Counted from the stretch's first letter, positions 34,831 to 43,290 are shown. The stretch is 64,000 bases of DNA from Chryseobacterium balustinum (GCF_900168205.1 NZ_FUZE01000013.1:1-64000), one strand, 5' to 3'. A program made the numbers and translations. Notes: generated from the letters alone by a model not told the origin.

Positions 34831-35205
34831 TTTTAGACAACCCAAATTTTGCTACGAAAGAAGATTATACGAAAGCGTTTATTAAGGTTTTTGAAGATTC
34901 TTCGATTGAAGTTGAGGTTTTGAAATAATGATAAAAGCTGTTCAAACCGAACAGCTTTTTTGTTTTTTATTATCTCGCAGATTTTGCAGATAACGCAGAT
35001 CTTTTTAAACACAATCATCCGCGAAATTTGCTTAATCTGCGAGAGAAAATTCTGCATCAAATTTGTTATTCCGTAGGAATCTAAGCTTTATTTTTAAAAT
35101 TTAAATTTTAATAAATGAGTCCAGATTCCTACGGAATGACAAACGTAATGTTAAAATTTCATGTTAAAAGAATTACTCTTCAATTGTCCTGAAAGTCAAA
35201 TTTAC
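34831..35205. repeat. Tandem duplication, unit 2, with a dead 3' fragment of the CocE gene
   Basis: From TTTTAGACAACCC (34831) the sequence repeats the CocE 3' end, including its stop codon (about 34926), the terminator (34933-34961) and both palindromes (second palindrome arms at 35062-35082 and 35123-35143). It then runs into the true 3' end of alkB at 35173. A few substitutions and small indels separate the units, so the duplication is not recent. There is no start codon for the coding fragment. Confidence 0.85.
34933..34961 (+). terminator. Duplicated terminator hairpin
   Basis: AAAAGCTGTTC pairs with GAACAGCTTTTT as in unit 1; the loop differs (AAACC) while the stem is kept. Confidence 0.7.
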
Positions 35206-35784
35206 TCTCGGAGTTTTTACTTTTGTCGTTGGCGGAAGTCGGTGCAGCCAGTTTTCCTGCGTTATTCCTTTCATCACCAATAAACTTCCGTTTTCCAATG
35301 AAATATCAATTCTTTCTTTGGAAATTTTATGCTTGAAAGCAAACTTTCTTTCCGCTCCGAAAGTTAAGGATGCAATTGCTCCGTGTTTTTTCAGGTCTTT
35401 TTCGCCGTCGCTGTGATAAGCCATTCCTTCGCTTCCGTCGTGATATAAATTCAGAAGACATGAATTGTAAGTTTCACCGGAAACTTCTTCACATTTTTGT
35501 TTTAATTGCAATAATTCTGGAGTCCAGAGTTTTGCATATTTTGTTCGGTTTGAATAGGTGTATTCAAACGTTTTTTCACCAAACCAAGCAACTTTTCTTT
35601 TGGTATAAATCAATTTTCCAAAAATGACGGCTTCATCATTTTCCCACTGGATTTGGTTGAATAAATACTGATAATATTTCTCACATTCAGCATCGGAAAA
35701 AATCTTTCCGTAATATTCTGTGACGCCGTCTTTAGGAAGAATATTGATGGGGAAATCTTGTATGTTATCAAATAAATTATTCAT
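35173..35784 (-). CDS. alkB: AlkB-type alpha-ketoglutarate-dependent DNA dioxygenase
   Basis: The 203-aa protein is a 2OG-Fe(II) oxygenase of the AlkB/ALKBH2-3 group. The iron site is HSD in YHSDGEKDLKKHG (about residues 130-134) with a distal His in NWLHRLPPTTK, and 2-oxoglutarate is held by Arg in PRVNLTFRTIEE. The substrate lid NRTKYAKLWTPELL and the nucleotide-recognition loop are present. It oxidatively removes methyl groups from 1-methyladenine and 3-methylcytosine in DNA. It lies downstream of the AraC-Ogt gene on the same strand (about 260 bp apart), a pairing that fits an alkylation response. A copy of its 3' end is found in the neighbouring tandem duplication. Confidence 0.93.
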   Translation of the reverse strand: MNNLFDNIQDFPINILPKDGVTEYYGKIFSDAECEKYYQYLFNQIQWENDEAVIFGKLIYTKRKVAWFGEKTFEYTYSNRTKYAKLWTPELLQLKQKCEEVSGETYNSCLLNLYHDGSEGMAYHSDGEKDLKKHGAIASLTFGAERKFAFKHKISKERIDISLENGSLLVMKGITQENWLHRLPPTTKVKTPRVNLTFRTIEE

Positions 35785-35825
35785 AATTACATTAAAATTA
35801 AATTGAACTAATTCCGCATACGCAG

Positions 35826-35888
35826 TTTGTCATTCCGAAAGAATCTAATATTATTTTTTCAACTGTTGAGATTCCTACGGAATGACAA
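35826..35888. repeat. Palindromic repeat of the TTTGTCATTCC family
   Basis: TTTGTCATTCCGAAAGAATCT (35826-35846) is the left arm; AGATTCCTACGGAATGACAA is the right arm, ending at 35888. It belongs to the same family as the palindromes at 34686-34767 and 35062-35143, here with a less perfect left arm. Confidence 0.7.
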
Positions 35889-35923
35889 TGTTGAAGTAAA
35901 TTTTATTATTGAAAATAGATTTT

Positions 35924-35974
35924 GGCTAAAGCCTATTCGATTATTCTATATTTTAAACGGGCTAAAGCCCGTTT
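35924..35974. repeat. Two GGCTAAAGCC palindromes
   Basis: GGCTAAAGCC at 35924-35933 and GGGCTAAAGCCC at 35959-35970 (extended to AAACGGGCTAAAGCCCGTTT). The second could act as a hairpin upstream of alkB or as the terminator for ada. Confidence 0.6.
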
Positions 35975-36045
35975 CTATTGAAGAAAAATAATATAATAAA
36001 TAAAATGAATGTGATTATTTGTGAAAACATTTGTGTTCATTGTGT

Positions 36046-36900
36046 TTAAAACAAATCATCAGAATAAACCTTCGAACTTTCCCAGCCAATAATCAGCTGT
36101 TTTCGGTCACTTCCCCACATATAACCACCAATTTTCCCTGAAGATTGTATAACCCGGTGACAAGGAATTAAAAACGCAACAGGATTGCTTCCGATGGCAG
36201 TTCCAACAGCTCTTGAGGCTTTTGGGTTTCCTATTTTATCAGCTAAACTACCATACGTTGATAATCTCCCCATTGGAATAGTCAATAAACTTTCCCAGAC
36301 TTTGAGTTGAAAATCGGTTCCTTTTAAATGAAGCTTGATGGTATTGAGCTTTGACCAGTCTTTAGTGAAAATTGATAATGCATTTTGCTGAAGCTCATCA
36401 TGTTTTTCAAAAAAAAATGCATTGGGAAATTTATTTTGTAAATCTCTCAATGCATTTTCTTTATCTTCTTCGAAAGCCATATAACAGATTCCTTTTTCAG
36501 TAGAAGCTGTGATTATTTTTCCAAACGGGCTTTCAGAAAAACTATAATTGATATTTAAATTTTTTCCGCCATTTTTATATTCTGCAGGCGACATCCCTTC
36601 AATTTTCACAAACAGATCGTGCAATCTGCTTGTACTTGAAAGTCCGGTCTCTAATGCAGCATCAAATAGCGTAGCTTTTTCTTCTTTCAGTAAACTTTTT
36701 GCATGCTCAAGACTGATGAACTGCAAAAATTTCTTCGGACTTGTTCCTGCCCAATCTGTAAATATTCTCTGAAAATGTGCCGGACTTAGATTTACTTTTT
36801 CAGCAACCTCATCCAAATTAGGCTGAAGCTTAAAATTGCTCTGAATAAATTCTATTGCTTTGGCAATTCTCTGATAATCTATTTCGTCTTGTGTGAACAT
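36046..36900 (-). CDS. AraC-type regulator fused to O6-methylguanine-DNA methyltransferase (Ada-like)
   Basis: The start is taken at the ATG at 36900 (MFTQDEIDYQRIAKAIEFIQ); an upstream TTG adds ten residues. The 284-aa protein has an AraC HTH pair at residues about 8-105 (LDEVAEKVNLSPAHFQRIFT, LFDAALETGLSSTSRLHDLF), a Methyltransf_1N-like region and the DNA-binding/active-site domain with NPVAFLIPCHRVIQSSGKIG (acceptor Cys in PCHRV). The N-terminal zinc/phosphotriester domain of E. coli Ada is missing, which is normal for this short 'AdaA-Ogt' type. It directly reverses O6-methylguanine and may activate the alkB gene downstream. It starts 69 bp after speB on the same strand. Confidence 0.93.
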   Translation of the reverse strand: MFTQDEIDYQRIAKAIEFIQSNFKLQPNLDEVAEKVNLSPAHFQRIFTDWAGTSPKKFLQFISLEHAKSLLKEEKATLFDAALETGLSSTSRLHDLFVKIEGMSPAEYKNGGKNLNINYSFSESPFGKIITASTEKGICYMAFEEDKENALRDLQNKFPNAFFFEKHDELQQNALSIFTKDWSKLNTIKLHLKGTDFQLKVWESLLTIPMGRLSTYGSLADKIGNPKASRAVGTAIGSNPVAFLIPCHRVIQSSGKIGGYMWGSDRKQLIIGWESSKVYSDDLF

Positions 36901-36968
36901 TTCATTTTGTTTTGTATCACAAATTTCCAAAGAAAAACTGAAAGAAAAAATCCGTTTCCTGCGGAATT

Positions 36969-37820
36969 TTAGTCTTTGTTGATGTGATAATATGCCAACA
37001 TTTTATAATACAGTTTCGCTGCTAAAAAGGCACTTGGTTTTGAATACGCAGAATCCATTAATTCAACAATATCAAAAGCAACAACGTTACATTTTTCGAA
37101 AACTTTTCTTAATAATTCTAATGTTGGATACCACTGTAAACCGCCTGGTTCTGGAGTTCCTGTTGAAGGTGCGATTGACGGGTCAAAAGCATCTAAATCG
37201 ATTGTGATATAAACATTTCCTGAAACTTTTTCTAAAACATCGTTTACCCAGTTTTCATTATTGGCAATTTCATGAGCGAAAAACACTCTTCCTTCCGGTA
37301 AATATTCAACTTCTTCAGCATCCATAGAACGGATTCCCACCTGAACTAAATTATGTTTCTGATTCGCTTCAAAAACTGCACAAGCATGATTAGAAGTAGA
37401 GCCGTGGAATTCCGGACGCAAATCTGTGTGAGCATCTAACTGTAAAACCGTAAGATTTTCAAATTTTTCTCCAACTGCACGAATCGAACCGATAGAAACC
37501 GAATGTTCTCCACCAAAAAGTGTAAACAATTTATCTGTTGCCAAAAGCTCTTTTGTTTTCTGATAAACCGCTTCTGTCATCGCTTCAGGCGTAGAATTTT
37601 CAGAAATTTCTCCAGCTAAATAAACTCCTTCAAGATAAGGTTCTGTACCTGTTTCGATGTCGTACAATTCCATGTTTTCAGAAGCATCAAGGAATAATTC
37701 AGGGCCTTTATCTGCACCTTTTCCCCAAGTTGAAGTTCCATCGTAAGGAACTGTTACCAAAACTACTTTTGAATTTTCTAATGAAGCATTTTCTTCAGGA
37801 ATTCCTGCGTATGTTTTCAT
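36969..37820 (-). CDS. speB: Agmatinase (ureohydrolase family)
   Basis: The 283-aa protein has the Mn2+-site motifs of ureohydrolases: FGGEHSVSIGSIRAV, LQLDAHTDLRPEF with HGSTSNHACAV, and ITIDLDAFDPSIAPSTGTPE. These match agmatinase rather than arginase, although the two are close. It splits agmatine to putrescine and urea in the cytosol. The arginine decarboxylase gene lies about 920 bp upstream on the same strand with a HAD gene between on the opposite strand, giving the arginine-agmatine-putrescine route. Confidence 0.9.
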   Translation of the reverse strand: MKTYAGIPEENASLENSKVVLVTVPYDGTSTWGKGADKGPELFLDASENMELYDIETGTEPYLEGVYLAGEISENSTPEAMTEAVYQKTKELLATDKLFTLFGGEHSVSIGSIRAVGEKFENLTVLQLDAHTDLRPEFHGSTSNHACAVFEANQKHNLVQVGIRSMDAEEVEYLPEGRVFFAHEIANNENWVNDVLEKVSGNVYITIDLDAFDPSIAPSTGTPEPGGLQWYPTLELLRKVFEKCNVVAFDIVELMDSAYSKPSAFLAAKLYYKMLAYYHINKD

Positions 37821-37968
37821 AATTTATAATTAAAAAAATTAAATGATTTAAAGATTAAAATATTTGCGGCAAAGATAAGAAGAAGAAATTGTAAGTGTTT
37901 AAAATTATGAGCTATAAATTATGAGTTTTTAAATTTTTAAATCGTTTAATCTTTACATAATAAAACAT

Positions 37969-37976
37969 TAATTTTG
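37969..37976 (+). promoter_or_regulatory. -7 box (TAATTTTG) for the HAD hydrolase gene
   Basis: TAATTTTG fits TAnnTTTG and is followed by CAC, as often seen at flavobacterial start points, 17 bp before the ATG. A TTTA at 37945 is placed 20 bp upstream as a possible -33 element. Confidence 0.5.
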
Positions 37977-37992
37977 CACAAAATAAAAATTT

Positions 37993-38652
37993 ATGTCCTT
38001 AAAAGCTGTGCTTTTCGATATGGATGGGGTAATTGTTGATACAGAACCTCTTCATAGAAAAGCTTATTTCAAAACATTCAACCAGCTAGAAATCGAGGTT
38101 TCTGAAGACCTTTATACTTCTTTTACAGGAGCTTCTACAAAAAGAGTTTGTGAAACTTTAATTTCTGAGTTTAATTTATCACACACTCACGAAGATATTA
38201 CCAATATTAAAAGAACTCATTTCAAAGATTATTTTTACAACGATGAAGAATTTGATTTAATTCCAGGAGTAAGGAAATTAATCGAACATTATTACGAAAA
38301 TAACGTTAAATTAATCGTTGCTTCTTCAGCAAGTATGACGACCATTAATATGGTTTTTGAAAAGTTTGGTTTAGAAAAATATTTTAGCGGAAAAATCAGC
38401 GGTGCAGATTTAAAAGAATCAAAGCCTCATCCTGAAATTTTCCAGCTTGCCGCAAAAATGGCCAATGAACCTATTGAAAACTGTATGGTCATTGAAGATT
38501 CTACCAACGGAATTTTAGCGGCACACAAAGCGAATATTTTCTGTACAGCTTATAATAGTTTCCATTCTCACAATCAGGATTATAGTTTAGCAAATATGGT
38601 TATTACAGACTATTCCGAAATCGAAGTTGATAAAATTTCTAAACATTTTTAA
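37993..38652 (+). CDS. HAD-superfamily hydrolase, beta-phosphoglucomutase-like
   Basis: The 219-aa product has the HAD motifs: I (LFDMDGVIVDTEPLHRKA, nucleophile Asp 9 of DxD), II (IVASSASMTTIN), III Lys in DLKESKPHPEIFQLAA, and IV (MVIEDSTNGILAA). The helical cap lies at about 18-85. It resembles beta-phosphoglucomutase and sugar-phosphate phosphatases (subclass IA). The substrate cannot be fixed. It is a monocistronic gene flanked by polyamine genes on the other strand. Confidence 0.9.
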   Translation: MSLKAVLFDMDGVIVDTEPLHRKAYFKTFNQLEIEVSEDLYTSFTGASTKRVCETLISEFNLSHTHEDITNIKRTHFKDYFYNDEEFDLIPGVRKLIEHYYENNVKLIVASSASMTTINMVFEKFGLEKYFSGKISGADLKESKPHPEIFQLAAKMANEPIENCMVIEDSTNGILAAHKANIFCTAYNSFHSHNQDYSLANMVITDYSEIEVDKISKHF

Positions 38653-38658
38653 AATATG

Positions 38659-38690
38659 AAAGCTCTCCAATTTGGAGAGCTTTGTTTTTA
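38659..38690 (+). terminator. Terminator of the HAD gene
   Basis: AAAGCTCTCCAA pairs with TTGGAGAGCTTT at 38659-38683, followed by a T-rich run. Its A-tract on the other side may also serve the convergent speA. Confidence 0.8.
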
Positions 38691-38739
38691 TCTAAACGTG
38701 CCGAAGCTCATTTCTATTGAAAGAAATGACTCTTCGCTA

Positions 38740-40131
38740 TTAATATCCTAATAATTTCAAAATATCTTCAGGTTCCTGTCTTTCTCTAAAGATCTCATAT
38801 TGGAATTCTCCATTTTCATCTTTTTGAATCAGGATATGTCTTGGTTGTGGCATCAAACAGTGATGAACTCCACCATAACCACCAATTGTTTCCTGATACG
38901 CACCAGTGTGGAAAAACCCAATATACAAAGGTTTCGTATCGCTGAAAACTGGCAAATAAATCGCGTTGGTATGCTGTTCAGAGTTGTAATAATCATCTGA
39001 ATCACAAGTCAATCCACCTAAGAAAACTCTTTCATAAGAATCTTCCCAACGGTTTAACGGAAGCATAATAAAGTGTCTCGAAATCGCCCAAGTATCTGGA
39101 AGCGTGGTCATGAAAGAAGAATCAATCATATTCCATTTTTCTCTGTCGTTCTGACGTTTCTGAGAAATAATTTTATATAAATTTGCACCACTTTCTCCTA
39201 CCGTAAAGCTTCCAAATTCTGTATAAATATTCGGTTCTTCTACTCCTTCTTCTTCACAGAATTTTTTAATTTGAGAAACGATTTCTTCCACCATATATTG
39301 GTAATCGTAATCGAAATTCAAAGAAGTTTTAATTGGGAAACCTCCACCGATATTCAGTGAATTTACTTCGGGAGCAATTTTCTTCAAACGTGCGTACACA
39401 CGAAGACATTTGTATAATTCGTTCCAGTAATATGCGGTATCTTTGATTCCAGTATTGATGAAAAAGTGAAGCATTTTCAGTCTTGCATTCGGATGTTCAG
39501 CAATTTTCTGGCTGTAGTAAGGAATAATATCTTTATATCCGATCCCTAATCTTGAGGTATAAAATTCGAACTTAGGTTCTTCCTCAGAAGCAATTCTGAT
39601 TCCGATATCGAAAGTAGTGTCGATACTTTCAGTTAACTTATCAAGCTCTCTGTAATTATCTAAAATAGGAGTGATATTTTCAAAACCGCTGTTGATCATA
39701 TCTGAGATTTTCGCCAGATAATCATCCGTTTTGAAACCATTACAGATCACCTCAATATTTTTATCAACTTTACCTTCTGTGTAAAGCGACTTCACAATAT
39801 CCATATCGTAAGCTGAAGATGTTTCGATAGAAATATCGTTCTTCAAAGCTTCTTCAATTACAAATTTGAAATGGCTGGATTTTGTACAGTAACAGTATCT
39901 GTAATTTTTTTTGTAATCGATTTTCTCAAAAGCTTCCTTAAACCAGCCTTTTGCTTTTTGAATATTTTGAGAAATCTTCGGGAGGTAACTTACCTTAAGA
40001 GGCGTTCCAAACTTCTCAACAACTTCCATCAAAGGAATATCGTGAAAAGACAAATTGTTCTCAGAAACATTGAATTCTTCCGTTGGAAAATACAATGTCT
40101 GATCAATAAGTTCCGAGTATTTTATTTTCAT
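38740..40131 (-). CDS. speA: Biosynthetic arginine decarboxylase (alanine-racemase fold)
   Basis: The 463-aa PLP enzyme has the fold-III pattern: the Schiff-base Lys lies in YRYCYCTKSSHFKFVIEEAL, the glycine-rich phosphate loop in VNSLNIGGGFPIKT, and the active-site Glu/Cys region near EFGSFTVGESG and FLGGLTCDSDDYYN. The length is that of the shorter Bacteroidota SpeA, not the 658-aa E. coli form. It makes agmatine from arginine in the cytosol, and speB downstream would convert it to putrescine. The C-terminal ILIQKDENGEFQYEIFRE is typical of this lineage. Confidence 0.92.
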   Translation of the reverse strand: MKIKYSELIDQTLYFPTEEFNVSENNLSFHDIPLMEVVEKFGTPLKVSYLPKISQNIQKAKGWFKEAFEKIDYKKNYRYCYCTKSSHFKFVIEEALKNDISIETSSAYDMDIVKSLYTEGKVDKNIEVICNGFKTDDYLAKISDMINSGFENITPILDNYRELDKLTESIDTTFDIGIRIASEEEPKFEFYTSRLGIGYKDIIPYYSQKIAEHPNARLKMLHFFINTGIKDTAYYWNELYKCLRVYARLKKIAPEVNSLNIGGGFPIKTSLNFDYDYQYMVEEIVSQIKKFCEEEGVEEPNIYTEFGSFTVGESGANLYKIISQKRQNDREKWNMIDSSFMTTLPDTWAISRHFIMLPLNRWEDSYERVFLGGLTCDSDDYYNSEQHTNAIYLPVFSDTKPLYIGFFHTGAYQETIGGYGGVHHCLMPQPRHILIQKDENGEFQYEIFRERQEPEDILKLLGY

Positions 40132-40239
40132 TTTTTAACAAGTGAATTAAGAATGCAAAATTGCTAAAAAAGTTTGATTTTTTAACGTTAAATTTATTAT
40201 AAATTTCCACTGTTGTTCGACTAAAAAATTAGTCTATAA

Positions 40240-41112
40240 TCAATACGTGAACTTAAGAATATATTCGTCTCTTTTATTTTCAGAAATTCCCAAATTTTGA
40301 TGAATATAAATATCAATTGAACCGTATTTTTTATTAATTTCTAAAAAAGCAGCTTCTAAATAATCTTTTTCTACCCAACTTAATTTTTCGATAACATTTA
40401 AATCCATTTTCGGGTATATAAAATGTAGATTATGAGCGAGATGAAGTCTTTTTTGCACTAATTGTTTGCGGTAATTGTTTGAAAGAAGATAGTCGTTCTC
40501 AATCGTTGCTTTGTCAAATTTTAAAATAGTTAAAATTAATGCGGTTATTATTCCGGTTCTGTCTTTTCCTGCGGTACAATGATATAAAACAGGATTTTCT
40601 GAATCTAAAATCTCATGAATAATCTTTTTAATAATTTCCGGATTTTCTGTTGCGTAAGTTTTATAAAAGTCAAGCATTCTGTGGTCTGCATCTGAACCTT
40701 TTACTTTTCCTTTTAAAACAAGCTTTTTCGCCTGATTCAGCTGATCTCCTTCATCTTCAAAAGCAGAATAATTTTTATAATCAATATTTTGAGGAATTAC
40801 ATCGGGTTTCTGCGAAATTTCTTTAGAATTTCTCAAATCAATAATTTCTTTAATTCCTAACTTTTGAAACTCTTTTATAGACTTGTTCTTTAGTTGATGC
40901 AAATGCGCGCTTCTGTAAAACTTTCCTTCTTTTAAAATTCTGCCATCTATATTTTTGATATTTCCAATCGTTCTGAAATTGGTTACTTTTATTTTAAATT
41001 GGTTTTCAGTTTGTGAAATTCCGTATTCAGGTGTAGAAAAATCTTGTGTCTTACAGGATAAAACACAAAAAACAATGATAATGAGGAGTGATATTTTTAT
41101 TAATTGTTTCAA
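40240..41112 (-). CDS. Lipoprotein tyrosine phosphatase (DSP/IphP-like)
   Basis: The 290-aa product starts at a TTG at 41112 that overlaps the stop of the upstream gene as TTGA; no ATG lies nearby, and this start gives a clean lipoprotein signal (KISLLIIIVFCVLSCK, lipid Cys about 20). The phosphatase P-loop is VLYHCTAGKDRTG (C-x5-R; about residues 180-190), with the general-acid region and GIKEIIDLRNSKEI upstream, as in the IphP/Y_phosphatase3 family. It would dephosphorylate tyrosine or phosphoinositide substrates in the periplasm. It is coupled translationally to the thiamine pyrophosphokinase gene. Confidence 0.85.
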   Translation of the reverse strand: MKQLIKISLLIIIVFCVLSCKTQDFSTPEYGISQTENQFKIKVTNFRTIGNIKNIDGRILKEGKFYRSAHLHQLKNKSIKEFQKLGIKEIIDLRNSKEISQKPDVIPQNIDYKNYSAFEDEGDQLNQAKKLVLKGKVKGSDADHRMLDFYKTYATENPEIIKKIIHEILDSENPVLYHCTAGKDRTGIITALILTILKFDKATIENDYLLSNNYRKQLVQKRLHLAHNLHFIYPKMDLNVIEKLSWVEKDYLEAAFLEINKKYGSIDIYIHQNLGISENKRDEYILKFTY

Positions 41113-41756
41113 TATATTTCAGGATATTCTATTTCATTAATTCCAACAAAAAATAAAAGATCTCCAGATTCATATTCAATAGAAATTTCATCCTCTGCTG
41201 CAAAATTCCGCGTACCGATTCTTGAGATCATGCTTAAACTATCATTTATTAATGGCCAGTTCAATCCTTTTGTCGTAATATTTTCAGCTGAAGGAAATGG
41301 ATACAGAGAAATCATTTTGTTTTTAACATTTTTCAGCGTGAAATTTTTCGGAATAAAATAATACTCAGAAAACTCGTCATAAAACTTTATGTTTAAATTA
41401 TTCTTAAATGAATAAGCAACCGTAAGATTTCCTAAAAAATGATCCTGCTCACCTCCACTTCCACCTAAAACATCAACATTTTGAAAGCCTTTTTCTAAAA
41501 TAATTTCTAAAGCTTTATGAAAATCTGTTTTCTCCTGATCCAGTGTAAGAATAAATTTCTCCTGATAAACATTTTCGTCTGACCCAATATGAGAATCAAA
41601 ATCTCCGGAAATAAAATCTAATTTATCTAAAGGAAAACCGAGTTCTTTCAAATAATGAAAAGCACCATCAGTACAGGCAATCAAATCATATTTTTCTAAA
41701 TTGGGAAAGGATTTTGGTGCATCACCATTGATGAAAAGAAGTACTTTATCTTTCAT
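41109..41756 (-). CDS. Thiamine pyrophosphokinase
   Basis: The start at the ATG at 41756 (MKDKVLLFINGDAPKSFPNL) gives 215 aa; a longer in-frame TTG would sit inside the neighbouring gene. The motifs DLIACTDGAFHYLKELG, FISGDFDSHIG and DQEKTDFHKALE are the ATP- and thiamine-binding features of TPK, and the C-terminal beta-sandwich ends with RIGTRNFAAEDEISIEYESG. It makes thiamine diphosphate from thiamine and ATP. Its start overlaps the end of the cobalamin adenosyltransferase gene by 11 bp, and its stop overlaps the phosphatase start by 4, so the three are one operon. Confidence 0.92.
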   Translation of the reverse strand: MKDKVLLFINGDAPKSFPNLEKYDLIACTDGAFHYLKELGFPLDKLDFISGDFDSHIGSDENVYQEKFILTLDQEKTDFHKALEIILEKGFQNVDVLGGSGGEQDHFLGNLTVAYSFKNNLNIKFYDEFSEYYFIPKNFTLKNVKNKMISLYPFPSAENITTKGLNWPLINDSLSMISRIGTRNFAAEDEISIEYESGDLLFFVGINEIEYPEIY

Positions 41757-42315
41757 TCGGATTCCAGTATTCTTCCGGTTCGTTGTTGATTTTTGAGATA
41801 TATCTTGCCAAAACAAATAGATAATCAGAAAGACGATTCAGATATTTAATCAATTCAGGACGTACTTCTTCAGACTCATTTAAGAATACTAATGAACGTT
41901 CCGCTCTTCTACAAATCGTTCTTGCAGCATGTAAAAAAGTCGCCGATTTTCCGCCTCCCGGAAGAATAAAGTATTGAAGAGGCTCTAGTTTATCTTCAAA
42001 ACCATCCATCCAATTTTCTAGTTCTTCAATTTCTGTATCAGAAATAATCAAAGGTAGACGAGATTTTCCGTTAGCCAACATCAGTTTATCAACCGGAGTT
42101 GCCGCCTCAGAACCTACTGTAAACAAATCAAACTGAATTTTTTTCAATTGTTTCAAAACTTCTTCATCAGTGATATGACTTTTAGAAATTCCGATAAAAG
42201 AATTCAGTTCATCAATATTTCCGTAGCTATCAACTCTTGCGCTGGCTTTTGAAACTCTCGTACCGCCGTATAAAGCGGTCTGCCCTTTATCTCCTGTTTT
42301 AGTGTATATCTTCAT
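41746..42315 (-). CDS. ATP:cob(I)alamin adenosyltransferase (PduO type)
   Basis: The start at the ATG at 42315 (MKIYTKTGDKGQTALYGGTR) gives 189 aa; a longer TTG frame is discarded. The ATP-binding motif KTGDKGQTALYGG and the later LPGGGKSATFLHAARTICRR, with its conserved RxxxRR, and LNRLSDYLFVLARYISK are PduO signatures. It forms adenosylcobalamin, the cofactor of methylmalonyl-CoA mutase and class II ribonucleotide reductase. First gene of the three-gene overlapping operon with thiamine pyrophosphokinase and the phosphatase. Confidence 0.94.
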   Translation of the reverse strand: MKIYTKTGDKGQTALYGGTRVSKASARVDSYGNIDELNSFIGISKSHITDEEVLKQLKKIQFDLFTVGSEAATPVDKLMLANGKSRLPLIISDTEIEELENWMDGFEDKLEPLQYFILPGGGKSATFLHAARTICRRAERSLVFLNESEEVRPELIKYLNRLSDYLFVLARYISKINNEPEEYWNPNER

Positions 42316-42561
42316 AGGTGAATTTTCGTTATTCTTAAAACCATGCGTAATCATGGTGATTTCAGAAGACTAAATTACTTTTTTAAAACTATGCTGACAA
42401 ATGTTTTGGGGTAAGTTTAAAGCGACGTTGTTTACAGGAAGCTTTTACTGATATAAACCCATTATTAAATCTTATGAATCCTTTTAAATTGTGATGATAA
42501 AATAAGATCAATTTCGATATTTTTTATTTAATTTTAAATCACCAAATCATAAATAATAATT

Positions 42562-43290
42562 ATGCAAACCAATCAACAGTTAAGCGACTTAATGGCGCTG
42601 GATCTGGGAATCAACCTGATCAACAGAAGACCTTACGCAAAAGAAGTTTTTAAATGGCAGGATATCGAGCTTCTTCCCCATTCGTCAACCGATACTTTAC
42701 TTTGTGAAATCTACGAGTGGAACGGACGAAACTGGCGCACAACCAATAACAACCTCATCGGTTATTTATTTTCAGGTGAACAATTAAATACGGTAAAAAA
42801 TCAATTATTAAATACTCCAAAACATATGGCATTGATTCCTGACTTTGAATTTACCAAAGACAGTATGATCGAATACGGTTTGTCGTTACCGTCTTTATTT
42901 AACATTGGAATTAACGGCAACATCAACAGTGCAAAAAATTTCTCCATTCGTGTAAATGGAGTAACAAAATCCAGAATTACCAATATCGATTCGCCGGGGA
43001 TTGAAATCTTGAAAAGTTTCTCGGAATTCACACAGTCAAAATCGAAAACGTATCGCAAGAATATTAAGTTTAATTACTTGAGTATCTCTCTATTTTATGC
43101 TGAAAGTGTAGAAATTTTTCTTGAAAAAGAATCAGGAGTGGCTTTGGATGTTAGTTTTCAGACAACCAATGTGGATGTAGAAGCAAAAGTGGATACCGAT
43201 ACCAAAAAACATTTTGTGTTAAAATATTCCGGAAACCAGGCTCCTTTTGCCGCAAAGTTTACGAAAGGAAAAAACTTTGATGTAGAATAA
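42562..43290 (+). CDS. Unknown 242-aa soluble protein
   Basis: No recognisable family. The protein opens QTNQQLSDLMALDLGINLIN, has a central RVNGVTKSRITNIDSPGIEI and ends in a beta-rich portion with alternating residues (LDVSFQTTNVDVEAKVDTDT). There is no signal peptide, membrane segment or zinc motif. The mixed alpha/beta pattern with a long amphipathic C-terminal part could suit a lipid- or pore-associated fold, but this is speculation. It is divergent from the adenosyltransferase operon and convergent with hemB, with a perfect inverted repeat behind it. GC is normal for the genome. Confidence 0.6.
   Translation: MQTNQQLSDLMALDLGINLINRRPYAKEVFKWQDIELLPHSSTDTLLCEIYEWNGRNWRTTNNNLIGYLFSGEQLNTVKNQLLNTPKHMALIPDFEFTKDSMIEYGLSLPSLFNIGINGNINSAKNFSIRVNGVTKSRITNIDSPGIEILKSFSEFTQSKSKTYRKNIKFNYLSISLFYAESVEIFLEKESGVALDVSFQTTNVDVEAKVDTDTKKHFVLKYSGNQAPFAAKFTKGKNFDVE

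Noticed and set aside
42562..43290. Bacterial gasdermin for the unknown 242-aa protein
   Set aside because: The size fits, but there is no N-terminal Cys for palmitoylation, no protease gene beside it and no recognisable gasdermin motif.
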